A stretch of 64,000 nt of DNA from Micromonospora okii. Lineage in GTDB: Bacteria; Actinomycetota; Actinomycetes; Mycobacteriales; Micromonosporaceae. Each line of letters opens with the position of its first letter. Position 1 is the stretch's first letter. The stretch is taken from the NCBI RefSeq assembly GCF_020884795.1, contig NZ_BBZF01000013.1, positions 437,791 through 501,790 on the forward strand. The letters run 5' to 3'. This document shows positions 43,785 through 51,929 of this stretch, piece after piece. The notes beneath the pieces were generated by a model, which saw only the letters and a list, made by a program, of their open reading frames with translations, made no database searches and was not told the origin of the DNA. Made by a program: the position numbers and the translations under genes.

Positions 43785-44783
43785 TCAGGCGCGGCGGGCG
43801 GCGGCCCGGGTCACCAACGACCCGAGCACCCGGCCGAAGTCCAGGCCGGCGGCCTGGACGGCGAGCGGCAGGAGCGACGTCTCCGTCATCCCCGGCGACA
43901 CGTTGACCTCCAGCACGTGCGGCCGGCCGTCCGCGTCCACGATCAGGTCGACCCGGGAGAGGTCGCGCAGCCCGAGCGCGGTGTGCGCGGCCACGGCCAC
44001 GTCGGCCACCGTCGCCGCCACGCCGGGGTCCAGGCGGGCGGGAGCGTGCCAGGTGGTGCGGCCGGCGGTGTAGCGGGCCGCGTAGTCGTACACGCCGTTG
44101 CGGGGGACGATCTCCACGGGAGGCAGCGCCTGCGGCCCCTCCCCGAGGTCGACCACCGACACCGCCACGTCCATGCCGGGCACGTACCGCTCGACCAGGG
44201 CCGTCGAGTCGTACGCGAAGCAGCCGACCATCGCGGCCGGCAGCGACGCGGCCTCCCGGACCACGGCGGCGCCCAACCCGGAGCCGCCCTGCGCGGGCTT
44301 CACCATCAGCGGCAGCCCCAGCCGGTCGACGATCCGGTCGAGCACCGCCACCGCGCCCAGCTCGGAGAAGCGGTCGTGCGGCAGCGCCACCCAGTCCGGC
44401 GTGGGGATGCCGGCCTCGCGGAGCACCGTCTTCGCCGACGGCTTGTCCCACGCGAGCCGGGACGACCGCGCGTCGCAGCCGACGTACGGCACGTCGCAGA
44501 GGTCGAGCACACCGCGCAGCGAGCCGTCCTCGCCGGTCGCGCCGTGCAGGGCGATCACCACGGCGTCCGGCGGGTCGGCGACCAGCGCCGGCAGCAGGGC
44601 CACGTCGGCGTCCCGCAGCTCCGCCTCCACCCCGACGGCCCGGAGCGCGTCGAGCACGCGGCGGCCGGACCGCAGCGAGACGTCCCGCTCGTAGGAGAGC
44701 CCACCGGCGAGCACGAGCACGCGCAGGTCGGCGGTGGTGGCGGGGTCGGTCACGGTGATTCGCCCGGCAGGGATCGCAGCCAT
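43785..44783 (-). CDS. ddl: D-alanine--D-alanine ligase
   Basis: A 332-residue ATP-grasp ligase that joins two D-Ala for the peptidoglycan stem. Marks are LAGGLSYERDVSLRSGRRV, IALHGATGEDGSLRGVLDLC, VKPAQGGSGLGAAVV and the C-terminal metal and substrate site LEVNVSPGMTETSLLPLA. The protein is slightly shorter than the 350-370 of many Ddl enzymes. It follows the aminotransferase by seven bases and is probably cotranscribed. A second ddl elsewhere would be usual in such genomes. Confidence 0.9.
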   Translation of the reverse strand: MAAIPAGRITVTDPATTADLRVLVLAGGLSYERDVSLRSGRRVLDALRAVGVEAELRDADVALLPALVADPPDAVVIALHGATGEDGSLRGVLDLCDVPYVGCDARSSRLAWDKPSAKTVLREAGIPTPDWVALPHDRFSELGAVAVLDRIVDRLGLPLMVKPAQGGSGLGAAVVREAASLPAAMVGCFAYDSTALVERYVPGMDVAVSVVDLGEGPQALPPVEIVPRNGVYDYAARYTAGRTTWHAPARLDPGVAATVADVAVAAHTALGLRDLSRVDLIVDADGRPHVLEVNVSPGMTETSLLPLAVQAAGLDFGRVLGSLVTRAAARRA

Positions 44784-44790
44784 GCCGGAA

Positions 44791-46104
44791 TCATGCCAAG
44801 TCGGGTCCCGGCGCGTCGGAGCCGGCCTGCCCGCGCCGCGTGCCGGGACGACCGACCGCGCCGAACACCCGGCGCATCGCGATGTCCTGCTCCATCACGC
44901 CGGCCAGCCGGCGTACGCCCTCCCGGATCCGCTCGGGCGGGGGGAAGGAGAAGTTGAGCCGCATGTTGCCGGTGCCGGTCCCGTCGGCGTAGAAGCCGGT
45001 GCCCGGCACGTAGGCCACCCGGGCCGCGATGGCCCGGGGCATCATCGCCTTCGAGTCGAGGCCGTCGGGGAGCGTCGCCCAGACGAACAGGCCGCCGGCG
45101 GGCCTGGTCCAGGTGGTGCCGGCGGGCATCAGGTCCTCCAGCGCGGTCAGCAGCGCGTCGCGGCGCTCCCGGTAGACCTCGCGGTAGACCTTGAGCTGCT
45201 CACGCCAGGGCATGGTGCCGAGGTAGGTGGCGACGGCGGCCTGGGCGTATCCGCTGGGGCAGAGGATCTGCGCCTCGCTGGCGATGACCAGCTTGTCGCG
45301 CACCGCGTGCGGAGCCAGGATCCAGCCCACCCGCAGCCCGGGAGCGAAGGTCTTGGAGAAGGTGCTCAGGTAGAAGACCCCGTCGCGCCGCCGGGCCCGC
45401 AACGGCCGCGGGGCTTCGCCCTCGAAGCCGAGCTGCCCGTACGGGTCGTCCTCGACCACCAGCAGGCCCGCGCGCTCGCAGATGTCGAGCACCCGCTCGC
45501 GCCGTTCCTCGCTGAGCGTCACGCCCGCCGGGTTCTGGTACGTCGGGATGGTGTAGAGGAACTTCACCCGCCGGCCCGCCCGCGCCAGGTCGGCGACGGC
45601 CGCCTCCAGGGCCTCCGGGATGAGCCCGTCGTCGTCCATCGGCACGTGCACGACCTGCGCCTGGGCGGCCTGGAACACCCCGAGGGCCCCCACGTAGGTC
45701 GGCCCCTCGGCGAGCACCACGTCGCCCGGGTCGAGGAAGAGCCGCGCCACCAGGTCGAGCGCCTGCTGGCCGCCGACGGTGACCACCACGTCCTCGGGCG
45801 ACGCGCCGCAGGACGCGTCGATGCCGGAGAGCGCCATCACCTCGCAGATCCGCTCGCGCAGCTCCAGGGTGCCCTGGCCGATGCCGTACTGGAGGGTGGT
45901 GACCCCGTGCTCGGAGCCGAGCCGGCCGAGCATCTCGCCGACCGCGTCCAGCGGCAGGGCGGCGATGTACGGCGCACCACCGGCGAGGGAGACGACCTCC
46001 GGCCGGCTGGCCACCGCGAAGAGCGCGCGGATCTCCGAGGCGGTCATGCCCCGGACACGCCGGGCGTACCGGTCGGTGTAGTCGTCGAGCGTCGTGCCGG
46101 TCAT
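44791..46104 (-). CDS. PLP-dependent aminotransferase, fold type I
   Basis: A 437-residue aminotransferase of the group including 2-aminoadipate and MocR-type enzymes. Marks are VSLAGGAPY, LQYGIGQGTLELRERI, GGQQALDLVARLFLDPGD, YTIPTYQNPAGVTLS, and the PLP Lys in LSTFSKTFAPGLRVGW, with the final Arg motif GNMRLNFSF. It has no DNA-binding domain. ATG 46104 follows GAGGTG by five bases. Its link with ddl suggests amino-acid or D-Ala precursor supply, which is inference. Confidence 0.9.
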   Translation of the reverse strand: MTGTTLDDYTDRYARRVRGMTASEIRALFAVASRPEVVSLAGGAPYIAALPLDAVGEMLGRLGSEHGVTTLQYGIGQGTLELRERICEVMALSGIDASCGASPEDVVVTVGGQQALDLVARLFLDPGDVVLAEGPTYVGALGVFQAAQAQVVHVPMDDDGLIPEALEAAVADLARAGRRVKFLYTIPTYQNPAGVTLSEERRERVLDICERAGLLVVEDDPYGQLGFEGEAPRPLRARRRDGVFYLSTFSKTFAPGLRVGWILAPHAVRDKLVIASEAQILCPSGYAQAAVATYLGTMPWREQLKVYREVYRERRDALLTALEDLMPAGTTWTRPAGGLFVWATLPDGLDSKAMMPRAIAARVAYVPGTGFYADGTGTGNMRLNFSFPPPERIREGVRRLAGVMEQDIAMRRVFGAVGRPGTRRGQAGSDAPGPDLA

Positions 46105-46422
46105 GACATCACCTCGATCACGGGTCGGCGGCTCCCGGCCCCGGGGATACCCGGGACGCCGCAGACCATGGCGGCACGGGACGCGGATTCTCGATGGTAG
46201 TCCGTGCCGACGCCGTCCGACCCCTCGATGTGACGGGCTTCCACATCCCGGGCCCGACGGACGGTGGTGGAGCGCACGGCCCGTGCGGCGACCGCAGCGG
46301 GATTCGCGCATCCCCTCCCGCGCCGCCGCCGGACGGCGTACGATCGCTCGTCGGGGGCCTCGAAGGCAGCGGCGTCGACCCGCGCTGCGCTCGCCTCCCA
46401 GCCTAATTGTGGGGATGCGTCA
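46105..46422. other. 318-base divergent intergenic region
   Basis: It separates the aminotransferase from the acetyltransferase and should hold both promoters. The only structure seen is a weak inverted repeat, GATGTG (46227-46232) with CACATC (46242-46247). No coding sequence is supported. Confidence 0.4.
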
Positions 46423-47088
46423 ATGTCGCGACGGCTGGTCAGCTTGACCCTGGACACCCTGGAAGACCTGCCCCGCCCGTGCCGGCAGTGCGTCTACTGG
46501 GAACTCGATCCGGTTTCCGCCGACCGGGCCTGCGCCGCGGGCGACCCGGGGCTGGAGAAGGAGGCCTGGGTCTCCCAGACCCTGCTGGAGTGGGGCTCCT
46601 GCGGCAAGCTCGCATACGTCGACGGGATGCCCGCCGGCTTCGTCATGTACGCCCCGCCGGCCTACGTGCCGCGCTCCATGGCGTTCCCCACCTCTCCCGT
46701 CTCCGCCGACGCGGCGCTGCTGATGACCGCCCACGTGGTCGCCCCGTTCGCGGGCGGCGGGCTGGGGCGGATGCTCGTGCAGGGCGTCGCGCGGGACCTG
46801 ACCAAGCGGGGGATCAAGGCGATCGAGGCGTTCGGCGACGCGAAGTTCGGCGACGAGGGAGACCCGGCGGGCGGCTGCGTGGCTCCCGCCGACTACTTCC
46901 TGTCGGTGGGCTTCAAGACGGTCCGGCAGCACCCCCGCTACCCCCGGCTGCGGCTGGAGCTGCGCACCGCGCTGAGCTGGAAGTCGGACGTCGAGTACGC
47001 CCTGGAGAAGCTGCTCGGCTCGATGAGCCCGGAGACCCTGCTGCGGCCGGTCCGCCCCGCCCCGGCCACCCGCTCCACGGCTGGCTGA
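46423..47088 (+). CDS. GNAT-family N-acetyltransferase
   Basis: A 221-residue acetyltransferase-like protein. It starts MSRRLVSLTLDTLEDLPRPC and contains CRQCVYWELDP, a Cys pair conserved in this subgroup. The acetyl-CoA loop is VVAPFAGGGLGRMLVQGVARDL, and ADYFLSVGFKTVRQHPRYPRLRLELR ends the fold. The acceptor is unknown. ATG 46423 is used because upstream in-frame sequence lacks family features. It is convergent with cwlM, 18 bases away. Confidence 0.85.
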   Translation: MSRRLVSLTLDTLEDLPRPCRQCVYWELDPVSADRACAAGDPGLEKEAWVSQTLLEWGSCGKLAYVDGMPAGFVMYAPPAYVPRSMAFPTSPVSADAALLMTAHVVAPFAGGGLGRMLVQGVARDLTKRGIKAIEAFGDAKFGDEGDPAGGCVAPADYFLSVGFKTVRQHPRYPRLRLELRTALSWKSDVEYALEKLLGSMSPETLLRPVRPAPATRSTAG

Positions 47089-47106
47089 CGCGCCGCCCCG
47101 GCCCGG

Positions 47107-48282
47107 TCAGCCCGCCGCCACCCGGCCGGCGGCGATCGTCGCCCGCAGCTCGCTGACGTCGATCGAGCCGGTGGGGACGTCCCGCTCGATCGGGAAGTAC
47201 ATCCGCTGGACGGCGGCCACGATCGCCTCCACCACCCGGTCCCGGAACCGCGGGTCGACCAGTCGCCCCCGGTCCGCCACCGAGGTCAGGTAGCCCACCT
47301 CCACCCGTACCGCCGGCATCCGGGTCAGCCGCAGCAGGTCCCACGCCTTGGCGTGGGTACGGCAGTCCCGCAGGCCGGTGCGGGCCACGATCTCCCGCTG
47401 CACCAGCCCGGCCAGCCGCTCGCCGGTGGCGGAGGTCACCCCGTTGTCGGTGCCGTAGTGGTAGGTCGCCACCCCGTCGGCCTCCGGGTTGGCGTGCCCG
47501 TCGGCGTGCAGGGAGATGAACACGTCCGCGCCGAGGGAGTTGGCCAGCTCCGCCCGCTCGACGTCCGGCAGGCAGCTCCCCGGCGTCGGCCCACGGGTGA
47601 GCTGCACCCGCACGCCCGCCGCCGCCAGCCGCCCCTCCAGGCGGCTGGCCAGGTCGTGCACCAGGTCGGCCTCGGTCCAGCGCAGCGGGCCGTCCGGCAC
47701 CACCACGCCGGGGTCGGTGCCGCCGTGCCCCGGGTCGACGACCACGGTCCGCCCGACGAGGGTGGGGCCGGCCTGCCGGATGGCGTCGGACTCGCGGAGC
47801 CACTGCGGCCGGCCGCCCACCACCTTCCGTCCCAGCCGGCGCAAGGCGCCCATCGTGTGGGGGCCGCAGGAGCCGTCCGGGGTGAGCCCCATCTCCCGCT
47901 GGAACTGCGCCACCGCCCGCGACGTGCGCACGCCGTAGATGGCGTCCGCGCGGCCCACGTCGTACCCCATCTCCAGGAGGCGCTCCTGGAGCGACCGGAC
48001 GTCCTCGCCGGTCAGCGGTTCGGGCACGGCGTGGTAGAGGGTGCGGGCGCCGAGCCGCCAGCGGGCGGCGTCGAGGGCGCGCCAGGTCTCCTCGCCGACC
48101 CGCCCGTCGACGCTGAGCCCCCGCGACTGCTGGAACGCCCGCACCGCGCGCTCGATCTCGGCGTCGAACGCGTCGGCGTCGCCGCCCGGGTCGGTGCCGG
48201 GGGTGAGGAGTTCCAGGCCGGTCAGGACGGCGCGGATCTCGCTCACCGCCGGTCCCCGGTCGCCGGGTCGGATCGGACGCAC
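47107..48282 (-). CDS. cwlM: CwlM-type peptidoglycan amidase-like regulator
   Basis: A 391-residue protein with two PG_binding_1 domains (about 8-75 and 88-155) and an Amidase_3 domain (about 180-375). The zinc ligands look intact: VVDPGHGG, TEADLVHDLA, FISLHADGH, with catalytic Glu in RVEVGYLTS. There is no signal peptide, as in M. tuberculosis CwlM, a cytoplasmic activator of MurA controlled by PknB. Position next to trxA/trxB and the HIT-like gene matches that locus. GTG 48282 starts VRPIRPGDRGPAV directly at domain 1. Confidence 0.88.
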   Translation of the reverse strand: MRPIRPGDRGPAVSEIRAVLTGLELLTPGTDPGGDADAFDAEIERAVRAFQQSRGLSVDGRVGEETWRALDAARWRLGARTLYHAVPEPLTGEDVRSLQERLLEMGYDVGRADAIYGVRTSRAVAQFQREMGLTPDGSCGPHTMGALRRLGRKVVGGRPQWLRESDAIRQAGPTLVGRTVVVDPGHGGTDPGVVVPDGPLRWTEADLVHDLASRLEGRLAAAGVRVQLTRGPTPGSCLPDVERAELANSLGADVFISLHADGHANPEADGVATYHYGTDNGVTSATGERLAGLVQREIVARTGLRDCRTHAKAWDLLRLTRMPAVRVEVGYLTSVADRGRLVDPRFRDRVVEAIVAAVQRMYFPIERDVPTGSIDVSELRATIAAGRVAAG

Positions 48283-48434
48283 GCTCGCCCCCTTCGCGCG
48301 ATCGCCGGTCGCCGGCCCCGGCGCGGGAGCGCCCGGGTGCCCACCGGGCGCGGCCTGCCCGCCCCCCGGGTTGAGGTTATGCGCTCCGGCCCGCCGAGGT
48401 GGCGGTCTCCGGGCAGGTCGGGGCCGAGAAACAC

Positions 48435-48466
48435 GGAACCCCGCACCCACGGGGGTACGGGGTTCC
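48435..48466 (-). terminator. trxA terminator
   Basis: GGAACCCCG (48435-48443) pairs perfectly with CGGGGTTCC (48458-48466) over a 14-base loop. It lies 17 bases after the trxA stop. No U-tract follows, which is usual in high-GC actinobacteria. Confidence 0.75.
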
Positions 48467-48482
48467 GGGCGTACGCGTCGCG

Positions 48483-48806
48483 TCAGAGCGCGGACTGGAT
48501 CAGCCTGACCAGCTCGCTCTTCGGCTTGGCACCGGCGACCGACTGGACCGGCTCGCCGTTCTTGAAGACGGTCAGGGTCGGCACGGACATCACCCGGTAG
48601 GCGCGGGCGGTCTCCGGGTTCTCGTCGATGTCGAGCTTGACGATGCTGACCTGGTCGCCCATCTCGCCGGCGATCTCCTCCAGCAGCGGCGAGACCTTGC
48701 GGCACGGCGCGCACCACTTGGCCCAGAAGTCGACGAGCACCGGCTTGTCGGACTTCAGCACGTCGGCGGCGAAGCTGGCGTCGGTGACCGCCCTTGTCGC
48801 TCCCAC
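48483..48806 (-). CDS. trxA: Thioredoxin
   Basis: A 107-residue thioredoxin. The active site is FWAKWCAPCRKVSPLLEEI with a CAPC motif rather than the common CGPC, near residues 32-35. The cis-Pro is in VMSVPTLTVF. It reduces disulfides in cytoplasmic proteins with electrons from TrxB, encoded 82 bases upstream. GTG 48806 has GGAGGAGGG upstream. The gene ends before a strong hairpin. Confidence 0.96.
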   Translation of the reverse strand: MGATRAVTDASFAADVLKSDKPVLVDFWAKWCAPCRKVSPLLEEIAGEMGDQVSIVKLDIDENPETARAYRVMSVPTLTVFKNGEPVQSVAGAKPKSELVRLIQSAL

Positions 48807-48888
48807 TATGACCCTCCTCCGGAAAACTTCAGTTGTGTTCTTCGGTCGTACCGCGTTCGCGCCGGCGGGTCGCCGCCGGTCGGGCCGC

Positions 48889-49842
48889 TCAGCCCTCGAT
48901 CGTGGCGATGAAGCGCTCGGCGTCCAGGGCGGCGGCGCAGCCGGTGCCGGCGGCGGTGATGGCCTGCCGGTAGGTGTGGTCCACCACGTCGCCGGCGGCG
49001 AAGACGCCCGGGACGCTGGTCCGGGTGCTCGGGGCCTGCACCTTCACGTACCCCTCGTCGTCCAGCTCCACCTGGCCGCGGAAGAGCTCGCTGCGCGGGT
49101 CGTGGCCGATCGCCACGAAGACGCCGGTGACGTCGAGGACCTTGGACTCCCCGCTGTGCACGTTGCGGACGCGGACGCCGGTCACCTTGCCGTCGTCGCC
49201 GAGGATCTCCTCGACCACGGAGTTCCACTCGACCTTGATCTTCTCGTTGCCGAGCGCCCGCTCCGCCATGATCTTGCTGGCGCGGAACGAGTCCCGGCGG
49301 TGGATGATGGTGACCGACTCGGCGAAGCGGGTGAGGAAGCTGGCCTCCTCCATCGCCGAGTCGCCACCGCCGACGACGACGATGTGCTGGTTGCGGAAGA
49401 AGAAGCCGTCACAGGTGGCGCAGGACGACACACCGTGGCCGAGGTACTCCTGCTCGCCCGGCACGCCCAGCGGGCGCCAGGCCGAGCCGGTGGAGAGGAT
49501 GACGGCCTTGGCCCGGTACGCGGTCTCGCCGACCCAGACGGTGCTCACCGCGTCGGAGCCGATGCTGCCGGTGTCGGTCAGCTCGACCCGGGTGACGTCG
49601 TCGGTGAGGAACTCCGCGCCGAACCGCTCGGCCTGCTTGCGCATGTTGTCCATCAGCTCGGGGCCGAGGATGCCGTCGGCGAAGCCGGGGAAGTTCTCCA
49701 CCTCGGTGGTCGTCATCAGCGCGCCGCCGGACTGCACGCCCTCGATGACCAGGGGCTTGAGGTTGGCGCGCGCGGCGTAGACCGCTGCGGTGTAACCGGC
49801 CGGCCCGGAGCCGATGATGATCAGGTTGCGGACCTCGTCCAC
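48889..49842 (-). CDS. trxB: Thioredoxin reductase
   Basis: A 317-residue low-molecular-weight thioredoxin reductase. FAD motif [20 protein letters not shown], redox site [18 protein letters not shown] motif [16 protein letters not shown] and the C-terminal FAD motif [17 protein letters not shown] are all present. It reduces TrxA with NADPH. GTG 49842 has GGGAG upstream. A candidate SigR/SigH-type promoter lies about 100 bases before the start. Confidence 0.97.
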   Translation of the reverse strand: MDEVRNLIIIGSGPAGYTAAVYAARANLKPLVIEGVQSGGALMTTTEVENFPGFADGILGPELMDNMRKQAERFGAEFLTDDVTRVELTDTGSIGSDAVSTVWVGETAYRAKAVILSTGSAWRPLGVPGEQEYLGHGVSSCATCDGFFFRNQHIVVVGGGDSAMEEASFLTRFAESVTIIHRRDSFRASKIMAERALGNEKIKVEWNSVVEEILGDDGKVTGVRVRNVHSGESKVLDVTGVFVAIGHDPRSELFRGQVELDDEGYVKVQAPSTRTSVPGVFAAGDVVDHTYRQAITAAGTGCAAALDAERFIATIEG

Positions 49843-49937
49843 TGCCGTCTCCCGATGTGTGTGGTCGCCATCGGCGCGCACCGATGCCGGTCGGTCGGAG
49901 TGCCGGCGTCGCACGCGCGCCGACTGCTGACTTGCAG

Positions 49938-49964
49938 AACGTCATCGTACGAAGTGGGAATTCC
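49938..49964 (-). promoter_or_regulatory. Candidate SigR/SigH-type promoter of trxB
   Basis: Minus-strand GGAAT (49964-49960) and GTT (49940-49938) are 19 bases apart, fitting the GGAAT-N18/19-GTT pattern of the actinobacterial thiol-stress sigma factor. Streptomyces SigR and mycobacterial SigH drive their trxB-trxA genes from such promoters. Confidence 0.6.
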
Positions 49965-50078
49965 CGAGCCGGCTGACCGGTGGGTCACGTCACGGGGCTG
50001 GACTGCACCCGCCGGTCCGCTCCGGCCGGCCGACGCCGCGCACCTCCCGCGTCGTCCGCCGCCCGGCGGACCGGGATT

Positions 50079-51098
50079 TCACCCTACCCGCGTCCGGTAG
50101 CGGGTATCGGCACCGGACCCGGGGACGCCGCACTCGGGGCCGCTGACCCACGCCCAGCGCGCGCCGGACGGGTCGAGGAAGCGGACGACCAGGGCGGGGT
50201 CGCCCTGGAAGCGGGCGTAGTCGACCAGGTCCACGGTGAGCGGGCCGGCCCTGTGCTCGGCGCTGACGGCCGTGAGGCAGCCGGCCAGGGCGTCCGGGCC
50301 GGTGAGCCGGTCGAGGCCGCCGACGGCGGGAAGCCGGGCGCCCTCGTCGGCCTCCGGCGGAGCCCAGGCCGACCCGGGGGTCCCGGCGACCCGGCGCGGT
50401 GGCACGTCGCCGGCCAGCGCCTGCGGGGTCCAGTCGGTGCCGCTGCGCTGCGGCGCGCCGATCGTGCGGAACGGGGCGCTCTGGGCCGCCGTGCCGCCGG
50501 CCCGTTCCCTCAGCGGCGCGTTGACGGCGCTGTCCCCGCGCGAGGTCCCGCCGACGAACCGGTGGACCCCCAGCCCGACGACGGCCATCGAGGCGGTGGC
50601 CAGCGCCACCGGCCCGGCGAGCCGAGCCCAGCGTCGCCCACGCCGGCCGGGGCCGGTCGCGGGCGGGGACCCGGCGGCCGGCCGGCGGCGGCCTCCGGTC
50701 TGCTGCGTGGGCACCACGGCGGGCGGTACGCGAACGCCCCGCGCCCCGCCCGGCTGGCCCATCCGCTCGGCGTCCGCGGCGGCGTCGGCGGCGGCGTCGT
50801 CGGCGTCGTCGTCGGCGTCGTCGTCGGCGGGCGTGCCGGGGCCGGCCCCGGCCAGCGCGGCGGCGAGCCGGTCGGCGACGTCGGGCGGCATCTCGGGTGC
50901 CGGGGCGGCCCAGGCGGCGAGGTCGTCGTCGACCAGGGCCAGGGCCGGCGCGAGCGTGCCGCAGGCCTCGGCCCAGCCCGGGTCCTCCGCGACCAGCCGC
51001 GCCACGACCGCCTCGTCCGGGGTGCCGTCCAGCGCGCCGCCGAGGTAGTCGGCGAGCAGGTCGTGGTCGACCTCCCTGAACCCCCCGGGGGCAGTCAC
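50079..51098 (-). CDS. Anti-sigma factor of SigM (RsmA-like)
   Basis: A 339-residue membrane protein. The N-terminal cytoplasmic part (residues 1-75) holds sigma by position, beginning DHDLLADYLGGALDGTPDEAV. It lacks the HxxxCxxC zinc motif. An acidic Asp/Ala linker, one membrane helix (LAGPVALATASMAVVGLGV, about 160-178) and an extracellular C-terminal domain of 160 residues follow. The ATG overlaps the sigM stop by four bases, so both proteins are made together. It is longer than mycobacterial Rv3912. Confidence 0.85.
   Translation of the reverse strand: MTAPGGFREVDHDLLADYLGGALDGTPDEAVVARLVAEDPGWAEACGTLAPALALVDDDLAAWAAPAPEMPPDVADRLAAALAGAGPGTPADDDADDDADDAAADAAADAERMGQPGGARGVRVPPAVVPTQQTGGRRRPAAGSPPATGPGRRGRRWARLAGPVALATASMAVVGLGVHRFVGGTSRGDSAVNAPLRERAGGTAAQSAPFRTIGAPQRSGTDWTPQALAGDVPPRRVAGTPGSAWAPPEADEGARLPAVGGLDRLTGPDALAGCLTAVSAEHRAGPLTVDLVDYARFQGDPALVVRFLDPSGARWAWVSGPECGVPGSGADTRYRTRVG
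50770..50830 (-). repeat. GTCGTCGGC-type repeat in the anti-sigma gene
   Basis: Short triplet-based repeats encode the run ADDDADDDADDAAADAAADA between the sigma-binding domain and the membrane helix. The repeat keeps the frame and could vary in length. Confidence 0.6.
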
Positions 51099-51892
51099 GA
51101 TTCCTCCTGGTTGGCGTCGCGCCGGGAGCGTCCCGACCCCGATCGGACGCCCTCGGCCGGCTGCGGGTTCCCGGCGGTGACGGCCGGCACGCCCGGGCCG
51201 CCCACGGGGGCGCCGGCACGGCCGCGCGGGGCCGGCTGCCCAGGGGGTACGAACCCCGTGCGCAGGTGCCCGAGCGCCACGGCGAGGCGGGCCCGGCCCC
51301 GGGCGCAGCGGCTCTTGACCGTGCCCTCGGCCACGCCGAGGATGCGGGCCACCTCCGCCACCGGGTAGCCCTGCACGTCGACCAGGACCAGCGCCGCCCG
51401 CTGCTCGGCCGGCAGCTCGGCGAGGGCCTGGCGGACCACCAGGGCGGTGTCGTGGTCGCGGACGGGGGCGGCCAGCTCCGCCCCGCCTGTCGACGGGCCG
51501 CCGTCGCCGCCGTGCGTCCCGTCGGGCAACGGCACGGTCGGGTGCGCCTGTCGGCGGCGGATGCGGTCGAGGCAGGCGTTCACCACGATCCGGTGCAGCC
51601 AGGTGGTCACGGCCGAGTCGCCCCGGAACCGGGCCGCCGCGCGGTGCGCGGAGAGCAGCGCGTCCTGGAGGGCGTCGGCCGCGTCCTCGCGGTCGCCGAG
51701 CGTCCGCAGGGCCACCGCCCAGAGCCGGTCCCGGTGCCGGTGGAACAGCTCGGTGAAGGCGTCCCGGTCACCGGCGACGTGGGCGCGGAGCAGGTCGCCG
51801 TCGGTCGGCCCGGCACCCGGGGCGGAACCGGCCGGTGGGCGGGCGGGACCGCCCACCGGCGCGCCGGTCGTCCGCCCGCCGTGGCCGTCCAT
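51095..51892 (-). CDS. sigM: ECF sigma factor SigM
   Basis: A 265-residue ECF sigma factor. Region 2 is DAFTELFHRHRDRLWAVALR with DAADALQDALLSAH and WLHRIVVNACLDRIRRR; region 4 is LAELPAEQRAALVLVDVQGYP and VARILGVAEGTVKSRCARGR. Both ends carry extra disordered Pro/Gly-rich tails. The position between trxB/anti-sigma and murJ is that of mycobacterial sigM. It begins 37 bases after the pseudokinase gene, so all three may share a transcript. ATG 51892 is chosen. Confidence 0.9.
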   Translation of the reverse strand: MDGHGGRTTGAPVGGPARPPAGSAPGAGPTDGDLLRAHVAGDRDAFTELFHRHRDRLWAVALRTLGDREDAADALQDALLSAHRAAARFRGDSAVTTWLHRIVVNACLDRIRRRQAHPTVPLPDGTHGGDGGPSTGGAELAAPVRDHDTALVVRQALAELPAEQRAALVLVDVQGYPVAEVARILGVAEGTVKSRCARGRARLAVALGHLRTGFVPPGQPAPRGRAGAPVGGPGVPAVTAGNPQPAEGVRSGSGRSRRDANQEES

Positions 51893-51929
51893 CAGCACAC
51901 CCGGGCGGTGGGACGCTCCGGCCGGCGGC

